This document shows, piece by piece, positions 17,741 through 25,532 of a DNA stretch of 64,000 nucleotides. A program made the position numbers and the translations under genes. The number at the start of each line of letters is the position of its first letter. The first letter of the stretch is position 1. Source of the DNA: Chloroflexota bacterium (GTDB lineage: Bacteria; Chloroflexota; Anaerolineae; UBA2200); assembly GCA_014360905.1 (NCBI GenBank), contig JACIWW010000007.1, forward strand, positions 1 through 64,000, written 5' to 3'. Below the pieces are notes generated by a model. The model was not told where the DNA came from. It made no database searches and was given only the letters and a program-made list of their open reading frames with translations.

Positions 17741-18805
17741 CTATCCTGCTTTCAGGCCAAGTTCTTGAGCAAAGGACTCGTTCAGATTGACAATGAAAAG
17801 AGCCAATAACCGTCCTGCCCGTTCCAGATCCTTCAGTGACAGCGTTTCCACAGTGGTGTGCATATAGCGCAGAGGAATGGAAACAAGAGCCGTGGGGATG
17901 CCTTCCTGTGTGACTTGCATTGCCCATGCATCTGTACCACTAGGACCTGGGGTGGGGTCAGGCTGGTAGCTGATCTCATGGGCTTTGGCAGTTTCTACTA
18001 GACGAGAGTACATCAGGGGATGGATATTTGGGCCGAATGCAATAGCCGGACCTCCCCCGATATTGGCGGTATCCACTTCAGGGACACCAATCATATTGCC
18101 ATGACATACATCAATGGCGATGCCAATATCGGGCGCAAGTCCAAAAGTGCTAGTCAAGGCACCCTTTAGGCCAACTTCTTCCTGCACCGTGGCGACAGCG
18201 TATACGTCCCAAGTGTGTTTCATTGTAGCAAGGTGCTGAAGGCAATAGGCAATGCACACCACGGCCGCTCGGTCATCAAATGCTTTGCCAGCAACCAGAT
18301 TACCTGCTAGCTCAGTAAACTGCCGCTGCAGGGTGATCACATCGCCCACGCGGACCAGTTGGGACAGTTCATCTTCAGGTAGCCCTACATCTATGAACAA
18401 CTGATCCAGCGGCGTAGTCTGTTCCCGTTCTTCCGGGGTTAGAACATGGGGAGGGCGAGTGGCTATGATGCCAGGCAGATCTCGCCGGCCATGCACGATG
18501 ACTTCCTGGCCAGGAAGGACCCGCAGGTCAAAGCCACCAACAGTGGAAAAACGCAAGAACCCCTTCTCCAGTTTGGTGACTAGCAGGCCAATCTCGTCCA
18601 TGTGTCCAGCCAACATGATGCTGCGACGGGGAAATTGCTGAACCCTTTCGCCGCGTTTTAGGGCGATCAAATTGCCCATGGTATCTACGCGTATCTCGTC
18701 TGCATATTGAGAGAACTCCTCACGCACCAACTCGCGTACCCCCGCCTCATAACCTGAGACACCGCTGGCTTCGGAGAGCTTTTTTAGGAACTCTTTAATT
18801 TGCAC
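17741..18805 (-). CDS. M42 family metallo-aminopeptidase, paralogue 1
   Basis: 354 residues from GTG 18805, placed seven bases after GAGGAGGAA. A longer reading to 19045 would run through the promoter and is rejected. Sites: LAGHMDEIGLLV, KAFDDRAAVVCI, TVQEEVGLKGALTS, IDVCHGN and LRYMHTTVE. First gene of a leftward operon of four M42 enzymes plus the GH38 mannosidase, driven by the strong promoter at 18849-18876. Confidence 0.9.
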   Translation of the reverse strand: MQIKEFLKKLSEASGVSGYEAGVRELVREEFSQYADEIRVDTMGNLIALKRGERVQQFPRRSIMLAGHMDEIGLLVTKLEKGFLRFSTVGGFDLRVLPGQEVIVHGRRDLPGIIATRPPHVLTPEEREQTTPLDQLFIDVGLPEDELSQLVRVGDVITLQRQFTELAGNLVAGKAFDDRAAVVCIAYCLQHLATMKHTWDVYAVATVQEEVGLKGALTSTFGLAPDIGIAIDVCHGNMIGVPEVDTANIGGGPAIAFGPNIHPLMYSRLVETAKAHEISYQPDPTPGPSGTDAWAMQVTQEGIPTALVSIPLRYMHTTVETLSLKDLERAGRLLALFIVNLNESFAQELGLKAG

Positions 18806-18848
18806 GCACTTCCTCCTCAGCGTGATATTTTTGGCAAACCAGAAAGCC

Positions 18849-18876
18849 ATTATAGTATATATTGGAGCGGTGTCAA
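18849..18876 (-). promoter_or_regulatory. Consensus promoter of M42/GH38 operon
   Basis: Minus strand TTGACA, 16-bp spacer, TATAAT (plus-strand ATTATA at 18849-18854 and TGTCAA at 18871-18876). Both hexamers are perfect. The leader is about 35 nt. Confidence 0.75.
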
Positions 18877-19148
18877 AACATGCGAATGGCTGGACGGCTG
18901 CAAATTCTGTCGTTCCTTCGGCGCCTTCTTCCACTCTTAACCCCTGGCAACAACCAAAGAAACCGCTTATACGAAAGCCGTTACATCCATCGGTGATGGT
19001 CTTTTTGTCACCTAGATGATGATCCGGTTGGATTAATCCAGGCATTCGTGGAGGTGCACTACAGTTGGCGCGGTTTCCAAGAGGAGGGAATCTCCTTCCT
19101 GCGACACCTTCTCAATCGCCTGCGGAAGTTGTCGCGCTGAGGCAATCT
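18877..19148. other. Rest of the 343-bp gap between M42 operon and cbiO
   Basis: The gap contains the M42 promoter at its left end. On the plus strand an open stretch ends with TGA at 19138-19140 and reads VHYSWRGFQEEGISFLRHLL followed by NRLRKLSR; it has no start codon or ribosome site I can defend and may be a gene remnant. No terminator hairpin was seen. Confidence 0.4.
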
Positions 19149-19943
19149 CTATACCGGCTCGAGGCCATGTGCATAGAGAAGCGCTTCGTTCGCGAGGAGT
19201 TCCAGCGTCGGGCCATCAGCGACAATGCGCCCTTCATCCAGGATAATGGTACGTGAGCAAAGCTCCTTGACCAGGCGCAGATCATGGCTGCTAATGACAA
19301 GGGTCTGGGGCAATTCTTTCAGTAGCCTGATCAGCGTGCGACGTGCACGGGGGTCCAAGTCAGCGGATGGTTCATCTAGAACGAGGATACTGGGGTTCAT
19401 AGCCAGTACGGTAGCGAGCGCGATGCGCTTTTTCTCCCCCATGCTCAAGTGATGCGAAACACGGGAAGCATAGCCTTCCATGTGAACTTGCTGCAGAGCC
19501 CGCGTTACGCGTTGCTGGACCTCATCTTTTGACAAGCCCATGTAGATTGGTCCATAGGCCACATCATCAAAGACGGTGGGCGAAAACAACTGGTCATCTG
19601 GGTTCTGAAACACCATCCCCACAAGAGCGCGCACTTTCTTGAGATTGGGTTCAGCCACCTCCATCCCATCCACGCGTACGGTGCCCTTGCCCTTCAGAAT
19701 GCCGTTAAAGTGCAGCATCAACGTGGATTTGCCCGCCCCATTGGGTCCCACTATGGCGACTCGTTCCCCTTGCCATAGGCACAAGTTCACATCGTGCAAC
19801 ACAGCGTGGCCATCGGGATACGCAAAGCTAAGATGCCGGACCTCAAGCACGGGACGGGCAGATGAAGAAAGGGTTTTGTCACCCTGTTCCAAACGGTGCG
19901 GGGCGATCACGTTCTGCAATAGTTTGCGCTCTGTACGCATCAT
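19149..19943 (-). CDS. cbiO: Energy-coupling factor ABC ATPase (CbiO-like)
   Basis: 264 residues. An N-terminal extension of about 28 residues precedes the ABC domain. Walker A is GPNGAGKST, the Q-loop VFQNPDDQLF is characteristic of ECF/CbiO ATPases, the signature is SMGEKKRIALA (LSxGE variant) and Walker B is ILVLDEPSADLDP with a switch His in VISSHDL. It energises metal uptake by the CbiM/CbiQ membrane proteins encoded just upstream; its start lies one base after the cbiQ-like stop. A single ATPase gene suggests a homodimer. Confidence 0.93.
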   Translation of the reverse strand: MMRTERKLLQNVIAPHRLEQGDKTLSSSARPVLEVRHLSFAYPDGHAVLHDVNLCLWQGERVAIVGPNGAGKSTLMLHFNGILKGKGTVRVDGMEVAEPNLKKVRALVGMVFQNPDDQLFSPTVFDDVAYGPIYMGLSKDEVQQRVTRALQQVHMEGYASRVSHHLSMGEKKRIALATVLAMNPSILVLDEPSADLDPRARRTLIRLLKELPQTLVISSHDLRLVKELCSRTIILDEGRIVADGPTLELLANEALLYAHGLEPV

Positions 19944-19944
19944 C

Positions 19945-20739
19945 CTACCTCAAAAAGTGAGCCATTAATACCAGCCCTGTTAGGATTCCCAACCCTATGC
20001 CTAAGGTCAGGCGTTCGACGGAGGAAAGTGGCTTCAGTGACAGAGAGCGGATGGTACCGTCGTATCCGCGCGCCAGCATGGCATGATAGATGCGCTCACT
20101 GCGCTCATAGCCGCGCAAGAACAAGGAGCCAACCATCCCTCCAGTAACCCGCGCTCGCCATGCTATCGTGCTGCCGCTCCTCCCCGACATAGAAGCACTG
20201 CGCGCATCGCGGGCACGCATCATACGCAGAGCCTCATCCGCCAGGACAAACAAATAACGCCACATCAAGCCAAGGATAGCCACAAGCAAACGGGGAACAC
20301 CTAAAGCACGCATGGCCACCAGTATATCGGGCAAAGGCGTCGTAGCAGTGAGCAGCACTGCCATCTGCACTGCAAGCCAGGATTTGAGCGCAATGCTTAG
20401 AAACCGTTCCAGACCAGAAACCGTGATGGAAAGGAACCAACTGCCCAGAGGCACATGCACAAGTATGGAGCCCTTGGTAGTTACCAAAAGGGGCAACGCT
20501 GCCAACAGAAAGGGCAGTGCAAGAAGCGAGCGTTTCAGAGTAAAAGTAAGACCTAATTCGGAAGTTGCTGAAGCGGATAAAACGAGGGCAAAAAGGAGCA
20601 CGTACGCCGGCCAAGCACCTATTGGCATGAGCGAAACGGACAGGACAAAAGCCAGGACAAGGCTTAGCTTCACCCGCGCATCGAGCAGGTGCAAAAAACT
20701 ATCACCAAAACGATAGGCGTCAAGAGGGCTGATGTGCAT
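19945..20739 (-). CDS. cbiQ: ECF transporter transmembrane component (CbiQ-like)
   Basis: 264 residues with five to six hydrophobic segments. The N-terminus LLDARVKLSLVLAFVLSVSL is the family's D-x-R-x-K start. The cytoplasmic coupling region has MMRARDARSASMSGRSG, matching the paired A-R-x/E-A-R helices of EcfT that touch the ATPases. Placed directly between the cbiM-like and cbiO-like genes, as in cobalt or nickel CbiMNQO operons. Confidence 0.92.
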   Translation of the reverse strand: MHISPLDAYRFGDSFLHLLDARVKLSLVLAFVLSVSLMPIGAWPAYVLLFALVLSASATSELGLTFTLKRSLLALPFLLAALPLLVTTKGSILVHVPLGSWFLSITVSGLERFLSIALKSWLAVQMAVLLTATTPLPDILVAMRALGVPRLLVAILGLMWRYLFVLADEALRMMRARDARSASMSGRSGSTIAWRARVTGGMVGSLFLRGYERSERIYHAMLARGYDGTIRSLSLKPLSSVERLTLGIGLGILTGLVLMAHFLR

Positions 20740-20774
20740 GGCACAAACTAGGGCTCAGGATAGAGAAACATCCC

Positions 20775-20813
20775 TCGCTGCGGAGAGGCGCAGAGCGTCG
20801 CTCTCCGCAGCGA
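20775..20813. repeat. 13-bp perfect hairpin between cbiM and cbiQ
   Basis: TCGCTGCGGAGAG at 20775-20787 is the exact reverse complement of CTCTCCGCAGCGA at 20801-20813, with a 13-nt loop. There is no T-run, so it is more like a REP element or an mRNA-stabilising hairpin than a terminator. It may set different levels of CbiM and CbiQO. Confidence 0.6.
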
Positions 20814-20822
20814 ACGAACCCA

Positions 20823-21854
20823 CTACTGCGCGCGCAACGACTCGCGCCGGCGGCGTCCTGCCGCAACTAGATAGGTGATAGCAAACACGATGAGTGAACC
20901 AACAATGCCAGCTACAATCGTAGCGACCGCTTCATTCGAGATCCCAGGAAACACATAGTCAGGGATAAGTTCGTAAGGCGCTTCCCGCGCAGCTTCGATA
21001 AAACCTTGCTGCTCAGCAACCCACTCCAGGCCATCGGGATGGGTCGAGGCCAAGGGGGAAAGAACCGCTAGCACGATCGCTATCGCCAATCCGACAATCC
21101 ACACCCCTTTTCCACTAGGCAAATGCGCTTTCCCAGCCAAAAGCAAATCACGGCGCGCCGCATAGAGAAAAGCCAAGGCCCCAGCGGTGATCAGGCCTTC
21201 ACCGACGCCGATGAGCATGTGAATCCCGCCCATGGCCGGCACGGCCACATTGGCCGGCGAAGTGCCAGATATGGCTAGTTGCAAAGCACATAGCAACGCT
21301 GCAATCACAATAGACAGCCAGCCGGCAACAAAGCCACCTGCGAATAGACCCCAACTCCTATCGCCAGCCAATCTGCGCACAGTCCAGTAAATGGCATAGC
21401 CTACCGCTACTCCCACTAGACCCATATTGACGATATTGGCGCCTAGAGCAAGCAACCCACCATCTTGAAAGAGCAAAGCCTGTGTGCCCACTACGCAGGT
21501 CATGACCAAGATAGCAGCCCACGGCCCGAGCACAATCGCCGCCAGAGCAGCGCCCACGAGGTGGCCTGATGTCCCGCCCGTGACGCTAAAGTTCAGCATC
21601 TGACCAGCAAAGATAGCCGCAGCCAGTACTCCCATCAGAGGCACCTGGCGCTCATCCAGCTCGCGATTCACCCGCCACAGTGCATAAGCCACACCGACGA
21701 TGGCTACGACCCACATGAGCAGCGCTACTGGCGTAGAAAGGAAACCATCCGGGATATGCATCGGGATTGCCCCCGCTGTGGAAAATCCATCTGTGCCAAT
21801 AACTGCCTTGGCTGACACAGAAGCCAACGGCTGATACAAATGAGATGTGAGCAT
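20823..21854 (-). CDS. cbiM: Co/Ni-binding permease CbiM with C-terminal PDGLE (CbiN-like) domain
   Basis: 343 residues from ATG 21854, which follows AAAAGGAGG. Residue 32 on reads MHIPDGFLSTPV: Met-His at the mature N-terminus is the metal-binding start of CbiM/NikM, so the first 31 residues may be removed or a second start at 21761 used. Six to seven membrane segments include FSVTGGTSGHLVGAALAAIV, with the second conserved His. From about 270, HPDGLEWVAEQ marks a fused PDGLE/CbiN-type domain ending in a membrane helix. The fusion replaces a separate cbiN. Cobalt or nickel cannot be decided from sequence alone; no cobalamin genes are nearby. Confidence 0.9.
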   Translation of the reverse strand: MLTSHLYQPLASVSAKAVIGTDGFSTAGAIPMHIPDGFLSTPVALLMWVVAIVGVAYALWRVNRELDERQVPLMGVLAAAIFAGQMLNFSVTGGTSGHLVGAALAAIVLGPWAAILVMTCVVGTQALLFQDGGLLALGANIVNMGLVGVAVGYAIYWTVRRLAGDRSWGLFAGGFVAGWLSIVIAALLCALQLAISGTSPANVAVPAMGGIHMLIGVGEGLITAGALAFLYAARRDLLLAGKAHLPSGKGVWIVGLAIAIVLAVLSPLASTHPDGLEWVAEQQGFIEAAREAPYELIPDYVFPGISNEAVATIVAGIVGSLIVFAITYLVAAGRRRRESLRAQ

Positions 21855-21888
21855 TATAGCCTCCTTTTGCAAAGATTTACAGATGCAA

Positions 21889-21917
21889 ATAATAACACAT
21901 AACAGCGGGGCTGTCAA
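21889..21917 (-). promoter_or_regulatory. Promoter of cbiMQO operon
   Basis: Minus strand TTGACA, 17-bp spacer, TATTAT (plus ATAATA 21889-21894 and TGTCAA 21912-21917). A leader of about 25-30 nt precedes the start, too short for a cobalamin riboswitch. A G/C-rich inverted repeat, CAGC next to GCTG, lies at the -35 side and could be an operator. Confidence 0.65.
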
Positions 21918-22092
21918 ATCAGAGGTGCGCCTGCGCCAACAGATCAGCCCAGAACGCGTCGATCTGCTGACTAGATGCGCGACAGCGCGGTGTAAGTGGA
22001 CAGTTGTAGGTGGCATAGGGAGAACAGCCCACAGATGAGGAAAACTATGCACGCCGTCTCTTTGTCGGTTGGGGCGATGTCGCCTGAGGTTT

Positions 22093-22269
22093 CTACTTCT
22101 TGGGACTCAGTTCATACCAGAAGTCAGCCAGATAGCCCTGTGGATCAACGTGGCATACTTGCCGGATAATTTCTGGTTTCCCATTATTGCATTTCCATTC
22201 GTATACGGTTGCTCGCCCCGTCACGTAAGCAGTAATGATGTCTGCTGTGGGATTAGCACTACATATATG
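22093..22269 (-). pseudogene. Remnant of a C-terminal protein fragment
   Basis: An open minus-strand stretch of 58 codons ends with the motif PQGYLADFWYELSPKK and a TAG stop. It reads as natural coding sequence (VYEWKCNNGK and so on) but has only an unsupported GTG and no ribosome site; a stop lies just upstream at 22270. It lies between the membrane-protein gene and the cbi operon, at the left fringe of the integron array, and may be a broken cassette gene. With the cbi promoter this explains the 425-bp gap 21855-22279; nothing else was seen in 21918-22092. Confidence 0.4.
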
Positions 22270-22279
22270 CTAGTACCTG

Positions 22280-23158
22280 TCATACCGGGAATTTCTTGTA
22301 ATTTTGGCGTATGCCCAATGTAATGATCACTGCTGGGAGAAACCCAATCAGCATTGCGGTAATCAATGAAGATGAGCCGTAGAATATCCATTGGTAAACG
22401 AACAGTACCAAGCTATCCAGAGCCCAGGCAAGTCCTCCAATTGCCCACAATGGAATTTCGTTTTTCAACCACTTCTTTGAGATGTAGAAAGTATATACTA
22501 CATTGAAGACAAAAGCCACCACAAACATGAGTTGGTTCTTGATGTCGCCTGCCGCTGTATTGAAGTCGATATCAGTATCCGAAAGAAAGAAAAGCGCAAG
22601 TGAACCGATGGCATAACCGATGTAGGCAAAGCAACTGATGACAACGGCCTTGAACAATTCGGAGATCAGTCCTTTGCTTTCTTTCCGTGTATCTTGGGGC
22701 ACCATGGATTGCCGTTTATCCCACAAGACCAGCAGATACGAAAAGGCCAGGGTTTGCAGCATGATTTCCGGCAAACCAATCAAGTGATACCAGAGAGGCA
22801 ACTTAGTATATAAGATACCTTCTATGGAACTCGGTGCCGCGCTTGTTGTTGATAGAATCGCAAAGACAACAAAGATCAACCATAGGCTGAGCCACCCATG
22901 TTTCCTTTCCAAGATGAGGCGTCGTATTGGCCACAAAGCAACTGCAAACAACAGGCCCCTCACTGGTTGGAATAAAACCCCTAGCAGACTGCGTGAACCA
23001 AACGGGAGCATGAAATCCCGTATCACCTCCTGTTGGAAGAGCTTTGCGTAGTTCAACAAATTGGACATGATCAGCCCAAACACGAAATAGGTGAAGCAAT
23101 GCACAAGGACAACTTTGATGGTGAAGCGAATGAACTCCCTAAAGGTCTCTTTTTGCAT
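22280..23158 (-). CDS. Multi-pass membrane protein of unknown function
   Basis: 292 residues, start ATG 23158 after AAGGAG. Seven to eight hydrophobic segments spread over the whole length, with short charged loops (for example RRLILERKHGW and WDKRQSMVPQDTRKESKG). No catalytic motif or family signature recognised. It has the same orientation as the integron cassette genes and a GTTAGGC site occurs 69-75 bp upstream of its start, so it may be the outermost cassette gene. Alternatively it is an ordinary chromosomal gene. Confidence 0.6.
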   Translation of the reverse strand: MQKETFREFIRFTIKVVLVHCFTYFVFGLIMSNLLNYAKLFQQEVIRDFMLPFGSRSLLGVLFQPVRGLLFAVALWPIRRLILERKHGWLSLWLIFVVFAILSTTSAAPSSIEGILYTKLPLWYHLIGLPEIMLQTLAFSYLLVLWDKRQSMVPQDTRKESKGLISELFKAVVISCFAYIGYAIGSLALFFLSDTDIDFNTAAGDIKNQLMFVVAFVFNVVYTFYISKKWLKNEIPLWAIGGLAWALDSLVLFVYQWIFYGSSSLITAMLIGFLPAVIITLGIRQNYKKFPV

Positions 23159-23226
23159 TTTTCATTCTCCTTATGATATCCGAGCTAACGACCACGAGAT
23201 CATCAGCGCGGCAACTGAAGCGATGT

Positions 23227-23312
23227 GCCTAACAATCACCGGATCGAATGCAAACAAAAATCGACATCCATCAAGCCCTGACAGGTACACCCGCTGCAAT
23301 ATCTTGTTCAGC
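23227..23312 (-). repeat. Weak candidate attC site
   Basis: The minus strand has GCTGAAC (6/7 match to RYYYAAC) at 23312-23306 and a perfect GTTRRRY core, GTTAGGC, at 23233-23227, 86 bp overall, immediately behind a cassette-oriented gene. The two arms match only near the ends. It does not resemble the three clear attC sites in its middle, so it may be an unrelated-type or decayed attC, or chance. Confidence 0.3.
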
Positions 23313-23333
23313 AGTCTTTTCGCGTGGCCCCAC

Positions 23334-24191
23334 TCATCGTTTGAACACCGCGAGAATTGAGGTGCCCCATGGGAAGCGGACAGTATTCACCATAGATGCC
23401 TCAATTGAAAAAACCTTCGCGAGCAGCCTGTTTATCGGTGGTGCAGGGATGCGGTGAGTTCGCGCCAGATGCTCTCGGCGCTGTTCAGGCGTGGCCAATA
23501 TAGGAGGACGGAACAGGAGTCGGCTCAATAATAGGGCTGGGCTAAGAAAGAACATGAAATAGTCTGTCCGCAGAAGTTCAAGACCGGTATGCTCAGCCAA
23601 TGCTCGAAAGTCTTGCCGGCAGTAGCGTCTTTGGTGCTGTGCCAGTTCGTCGTTATATGTCCAGAATGCCTCTAATGCTGGCGTTGTCACGAAAAGCAAT
23701 CCTCCTGGCCGCATGCTTTTCCTTATTTGTCGGAGAGCTTCCACATGATCTGGGATATGTTCGAGAACGTCGAGAAGGAAGACCACATCCCATTCTTCAA
23801 CCCAGGGGATGTCAAGCAGATCGATCTGATAACGTGTTGCGAAAGAGCCGACTACTGCTTCAGCCAGAGATAAGGCGCGCATGGAGCTATCGCCTAGGGC
23901 GAGTTTTTGAAACATGCCCGGGGCATGAGCGCGTAGGTATTCGAGCCACCCACCACATCCTCCTCCTATATCAATCGCACGCAGATTGTTTGCGGCACCA
24001 AATTGTTGGGAAATCTCCTTCTTCAATACGTTCAGCAACAGTTTGTGACGTCCATAGTACCAAAAGTGCTCACGCTGCATCTGGATGAGCACTGCGAATA
24101 TCTGCTCGTCATACTCATCATCTCGATGATGAGGGCGTCGGTGTGGGACAAAGATACCTTGTTCTTGGGTGAACTCCGCTTCATGAATCAT
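23334..24191 (-). CDS. SAM-dependent methyltransferase (class I) in cassette position
   Basis: 285 residues. A Rossmann methyltransferase core: motif I AIDIGGGCGGWLEYL (about 72), an acidic residue in LGDSS, motif IV VVFLLDVLEHIPD (about 130) and motif VI-like MRPGGLLFVTTP. The extra segment WTYNDELAQHQRRYCRQDF and the LLRTDYFMFF region are typical of ubiE/Coq3-like enzymes acting on lipids or sugars; the substrate is unknown. Located directly after attC copy A in cassette orientation, so likely a cassette gene, but its own distal attC is not clear. Confidence 0.85.
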   Translation of the reverse strand: MIHEAEFTQEQGIFVPHRRPHHRDDEYDEQIFAVLIQMQREHFWYYGRHKLLLNVLKKEISQQFGAANNLRAIDIGGGCGGWLEYLRAHAPGMFQKLALGDSSMRALSLAEAVVGSFATRYQIDLLDIPWVEEWDVVFLLDVLEHIPDHVEALRQIRKSMRPGGLLFVTTPALEAFWTYNDELAQHQRRYCRQDFRALAEHTGLELLRTDYFMFFLSPALLLSRLLFRPPILATPEQRREHLARTHRIPAPPINRLLAKVFSIEASMVNTVRFPWGTSILAVFKR

Positions 24192-24227
24192 CCTGGCTTC
24201 TTGTCATCTAGATTTTTTGCATCAGCC

Positions 24228-24302
24228 GTCCAACGGTTTGCGGCTTAGCCGCCCCGCGGAGCGCAGCGGAGCGGCGTCAGGTGGAAGCGCTTGTGGTTAA
24301 CA
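24228..24302 (-). repeat. attC site A (end of cassette 3)
   Basis: 75 bp. On the minus strand it begins GTTAAC, shares ACAAGCGCTTCCACCTGACG and the GC-rich centre with the other two sites, and ends in a perfect core GTTGGAC at 24234-24228. The second arm is diverged from the other copies, so the fold is less regular. The gene at 24277 ends inside this site. Confidence 0.75.
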
Positions 24303-25445
24303 GTCCCAAGGTGTTGAGAATCTCTTTTAGACCTTGTACCTGACTCAATGCTCGTTGGAGATCTCGAACCTCGAAATATCTCACAGCGTTCCGGAAACCT
24401 TCATCCAATGATGCTATCTCACGCCTGAATTGATCCAGTTCGCCCTTCGATGAGACTATGACCACTTTCTGAATGGTTGGATCACGCCTGATTCGTTGTA
24501 GGTTCAAGATGACAGAATCACGACTCCCCTTCCTATGTACCTCAAAAGCATAGGAAATAGTGCCTAGATTCGCCACGCGGCTTCTCCAAATTGCGTCAAT
24601 GCGGCATCCTGGCATAACGCTAAACTCTCGCTGCACGTCAAACCCGAGGCCATCCCCCAGTTCAATGACTTGAGCCACCACGACGTCATGCTCAAAGTCT
24701 TCGGTCTCTACGGGCGACACTATTGGTGCCCCCATCGAGATTTCTGGGCGTGTCTCCTCAAGGGAGATGTAATACAATAAAAAGTACAATTTGAACAAGT
24801 CGTCAAACTCTGGATCTACCCTCGCGACTTGGCCGCGCACATCTTGGACCAACTTGCAGTAAGACGCGTACTGCGCCCCGCTAATCTGCGCTGATTTCGG
24901 CAGTCGTGATTTATCAACTCCAAGGGTTATCAATCCCTGCCTGCTCCTGCTGTTCCAAATAGGATACTGTGTATGGTCATGATGTGCCAGAATCTCTGAA
25001 ATACAGGCCGCTCCCATCATGCGAACGCTCTTCTTGACTTTGTCAAATCGCTCTGGAAGAGGATCCGTTCCATACAGGAGTTGCTTGAACGCAGTGCGAA
25101 TTGCCGGCAATCCGGAACGAAGCATCTCTTGGAGAAGCCAGTCCTTGTTTGTCCAGCCGTTAAAAGCCCAGAGAGCATGGATCAACTCGCGCAATACACC
25201 TTCATCAAGACTGTCAATCTGCTGCTCCGAGAAGTAGCGAGCGAAGAACGCATCCTTATCCTGCCGCTCTTTCTGCCACTGCTCACCCTCTGTTTGAAGG
25301 AAACTACGGAAGCGGGGCAAAAGGCTTCTTAGTAGATCATTGTTGATCGGTTTCACGTTGTACCTCCTAATGAACTGCTGATTTCATCCATTTGTTCAAG
25401 CCGATTGGGCGCGCCGTTAGTGCGGACGCTGCGCGTCCGCGCTAA
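24234..25445 (-). mobile_element. Integron gene cassette 3 (1.2 kb)
   Basis: Extends from the crossover position of attC B (between G 25446 and T 25445 on the minus strand) to that of attC A (G 24234). It holds one gene (24277-25356). Its 5' end starts with a strong hairpin (25413-25449). The expected complementarity between cassette start and attC A outer end is only four bases (GTTA), weaker than in cassettes 1 and 2. Confidence 0.65.
24277..25356 (-). CDS. Cassette-borne protein, possible PD-(D/E)XK-type nuclease
   Basis: 359 residues, not recognised as a named family. N-terminal two thirds are helical (REL, HALWAFNGWTNKDWL, QLLYGTDPLPERF). Near 240-290 the pattern GCRIDAIWRS then ISYAFEVHRKGSRDSVILNL has the shape of a PD-(D/E)XK core, Asp then E-x-H in place of E-x-K, followed by a helix with Arg; VVIVSSKGELDQFRREI continues the fold. 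This is inference. The last codons (TSAST and the TGA) lie within attC A, as often seen in gene cassettes. It is next to the restriction-modification cassette, so a defence role is conceivable. Confidence 0.65.
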   Translation of the reverse strand: MKPINNDLLRSLLPRFRSFLQTEGEQWQKERQDKDAFFARYFSEQQIDSLDEGVLRELIHALWAFNGWTNKDWLLQEMLRSGLPAIRTAFKQLLYGTDPLPERFDKVKKSVRMMGAACISEILAHHDHTQYPIWNSRSRQGLITLGVDKSRLPKSAQISGAQYASYCKLVQDVRGQVARVDPEFDDLFKLYFLLYYISLEETRPEISMGAPIVSPVETEDFEHDVVVAQVIELGDGLGFDVQREFSVMPGCRIDAIWRSRVANLGTISYAFEVHRKGSRDSVILNLQRIRRDPTIQKVVIVSSKGELDQFRREIASLDEGFRNAVRYFEVRDLQRALSQVQGLKEILNTLGLLTTSAST

Positions 25446-25449
25446 CGGC
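25413..25449. repeat. Strong hairpin overlapping end of attC B
   Basis: GCCGTTAG at 25413-25420 mirrors CTAACGGC at 25442-25449, and GCGGAC (25422-25427) mirrors GTCCGC (25435-25440), giving about 16 paired positions with one mismatch and a short loop. It includes the GTTA core of attC B, so it overlaps the recombination point. It may be a remnant of another site or a terminator for cassette 2. Confidence 0.6.
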
Positions 25450-25511
25450 TTGCGCTTCACCTGCGCCGCGGAGCGCAGCGGAGCGGCGTCAGGTGGAAGC
25501 GCTTGTTCGGC
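25440..25511 (-). repeat. attC site B (end of cassette 2)
   Basis: 72 bp. Minus-strand order: GCCGAAC (25511-25505), arm GCGCTTCCACCTGACGCCGC, central spacer, arm GCGGCGCAGGTGAAGCGC, then GTTAGCG (25446-25440). The arms pair except for a C and an A that are extra in the first arm. On the opposite strand, the one IntI recombines in its folded form, these would be extrahelical G and T, as in well-studied attC sites. The sequence outside, CAGGCCGCCGAAC, is the exact complement of the start of cassette 2. Confidence 0.85.
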
Positions 25512-25532
25512 GGCCTGACCTTGTGCACATTT

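Noticed and set aside
18806-19045. 80-residue N-terminal extension of the first M42 gene
   Set aside because: It spans a consensus promoter; GTG 18805 with GAGGAGGAA matches the family's usual start.
21855-22092. Cobalamin or Ni/Co riboswitch before cbiM
   Set aside because: The predicted transcript leader is only about 30 nt; no B12-box-like sequence was found.
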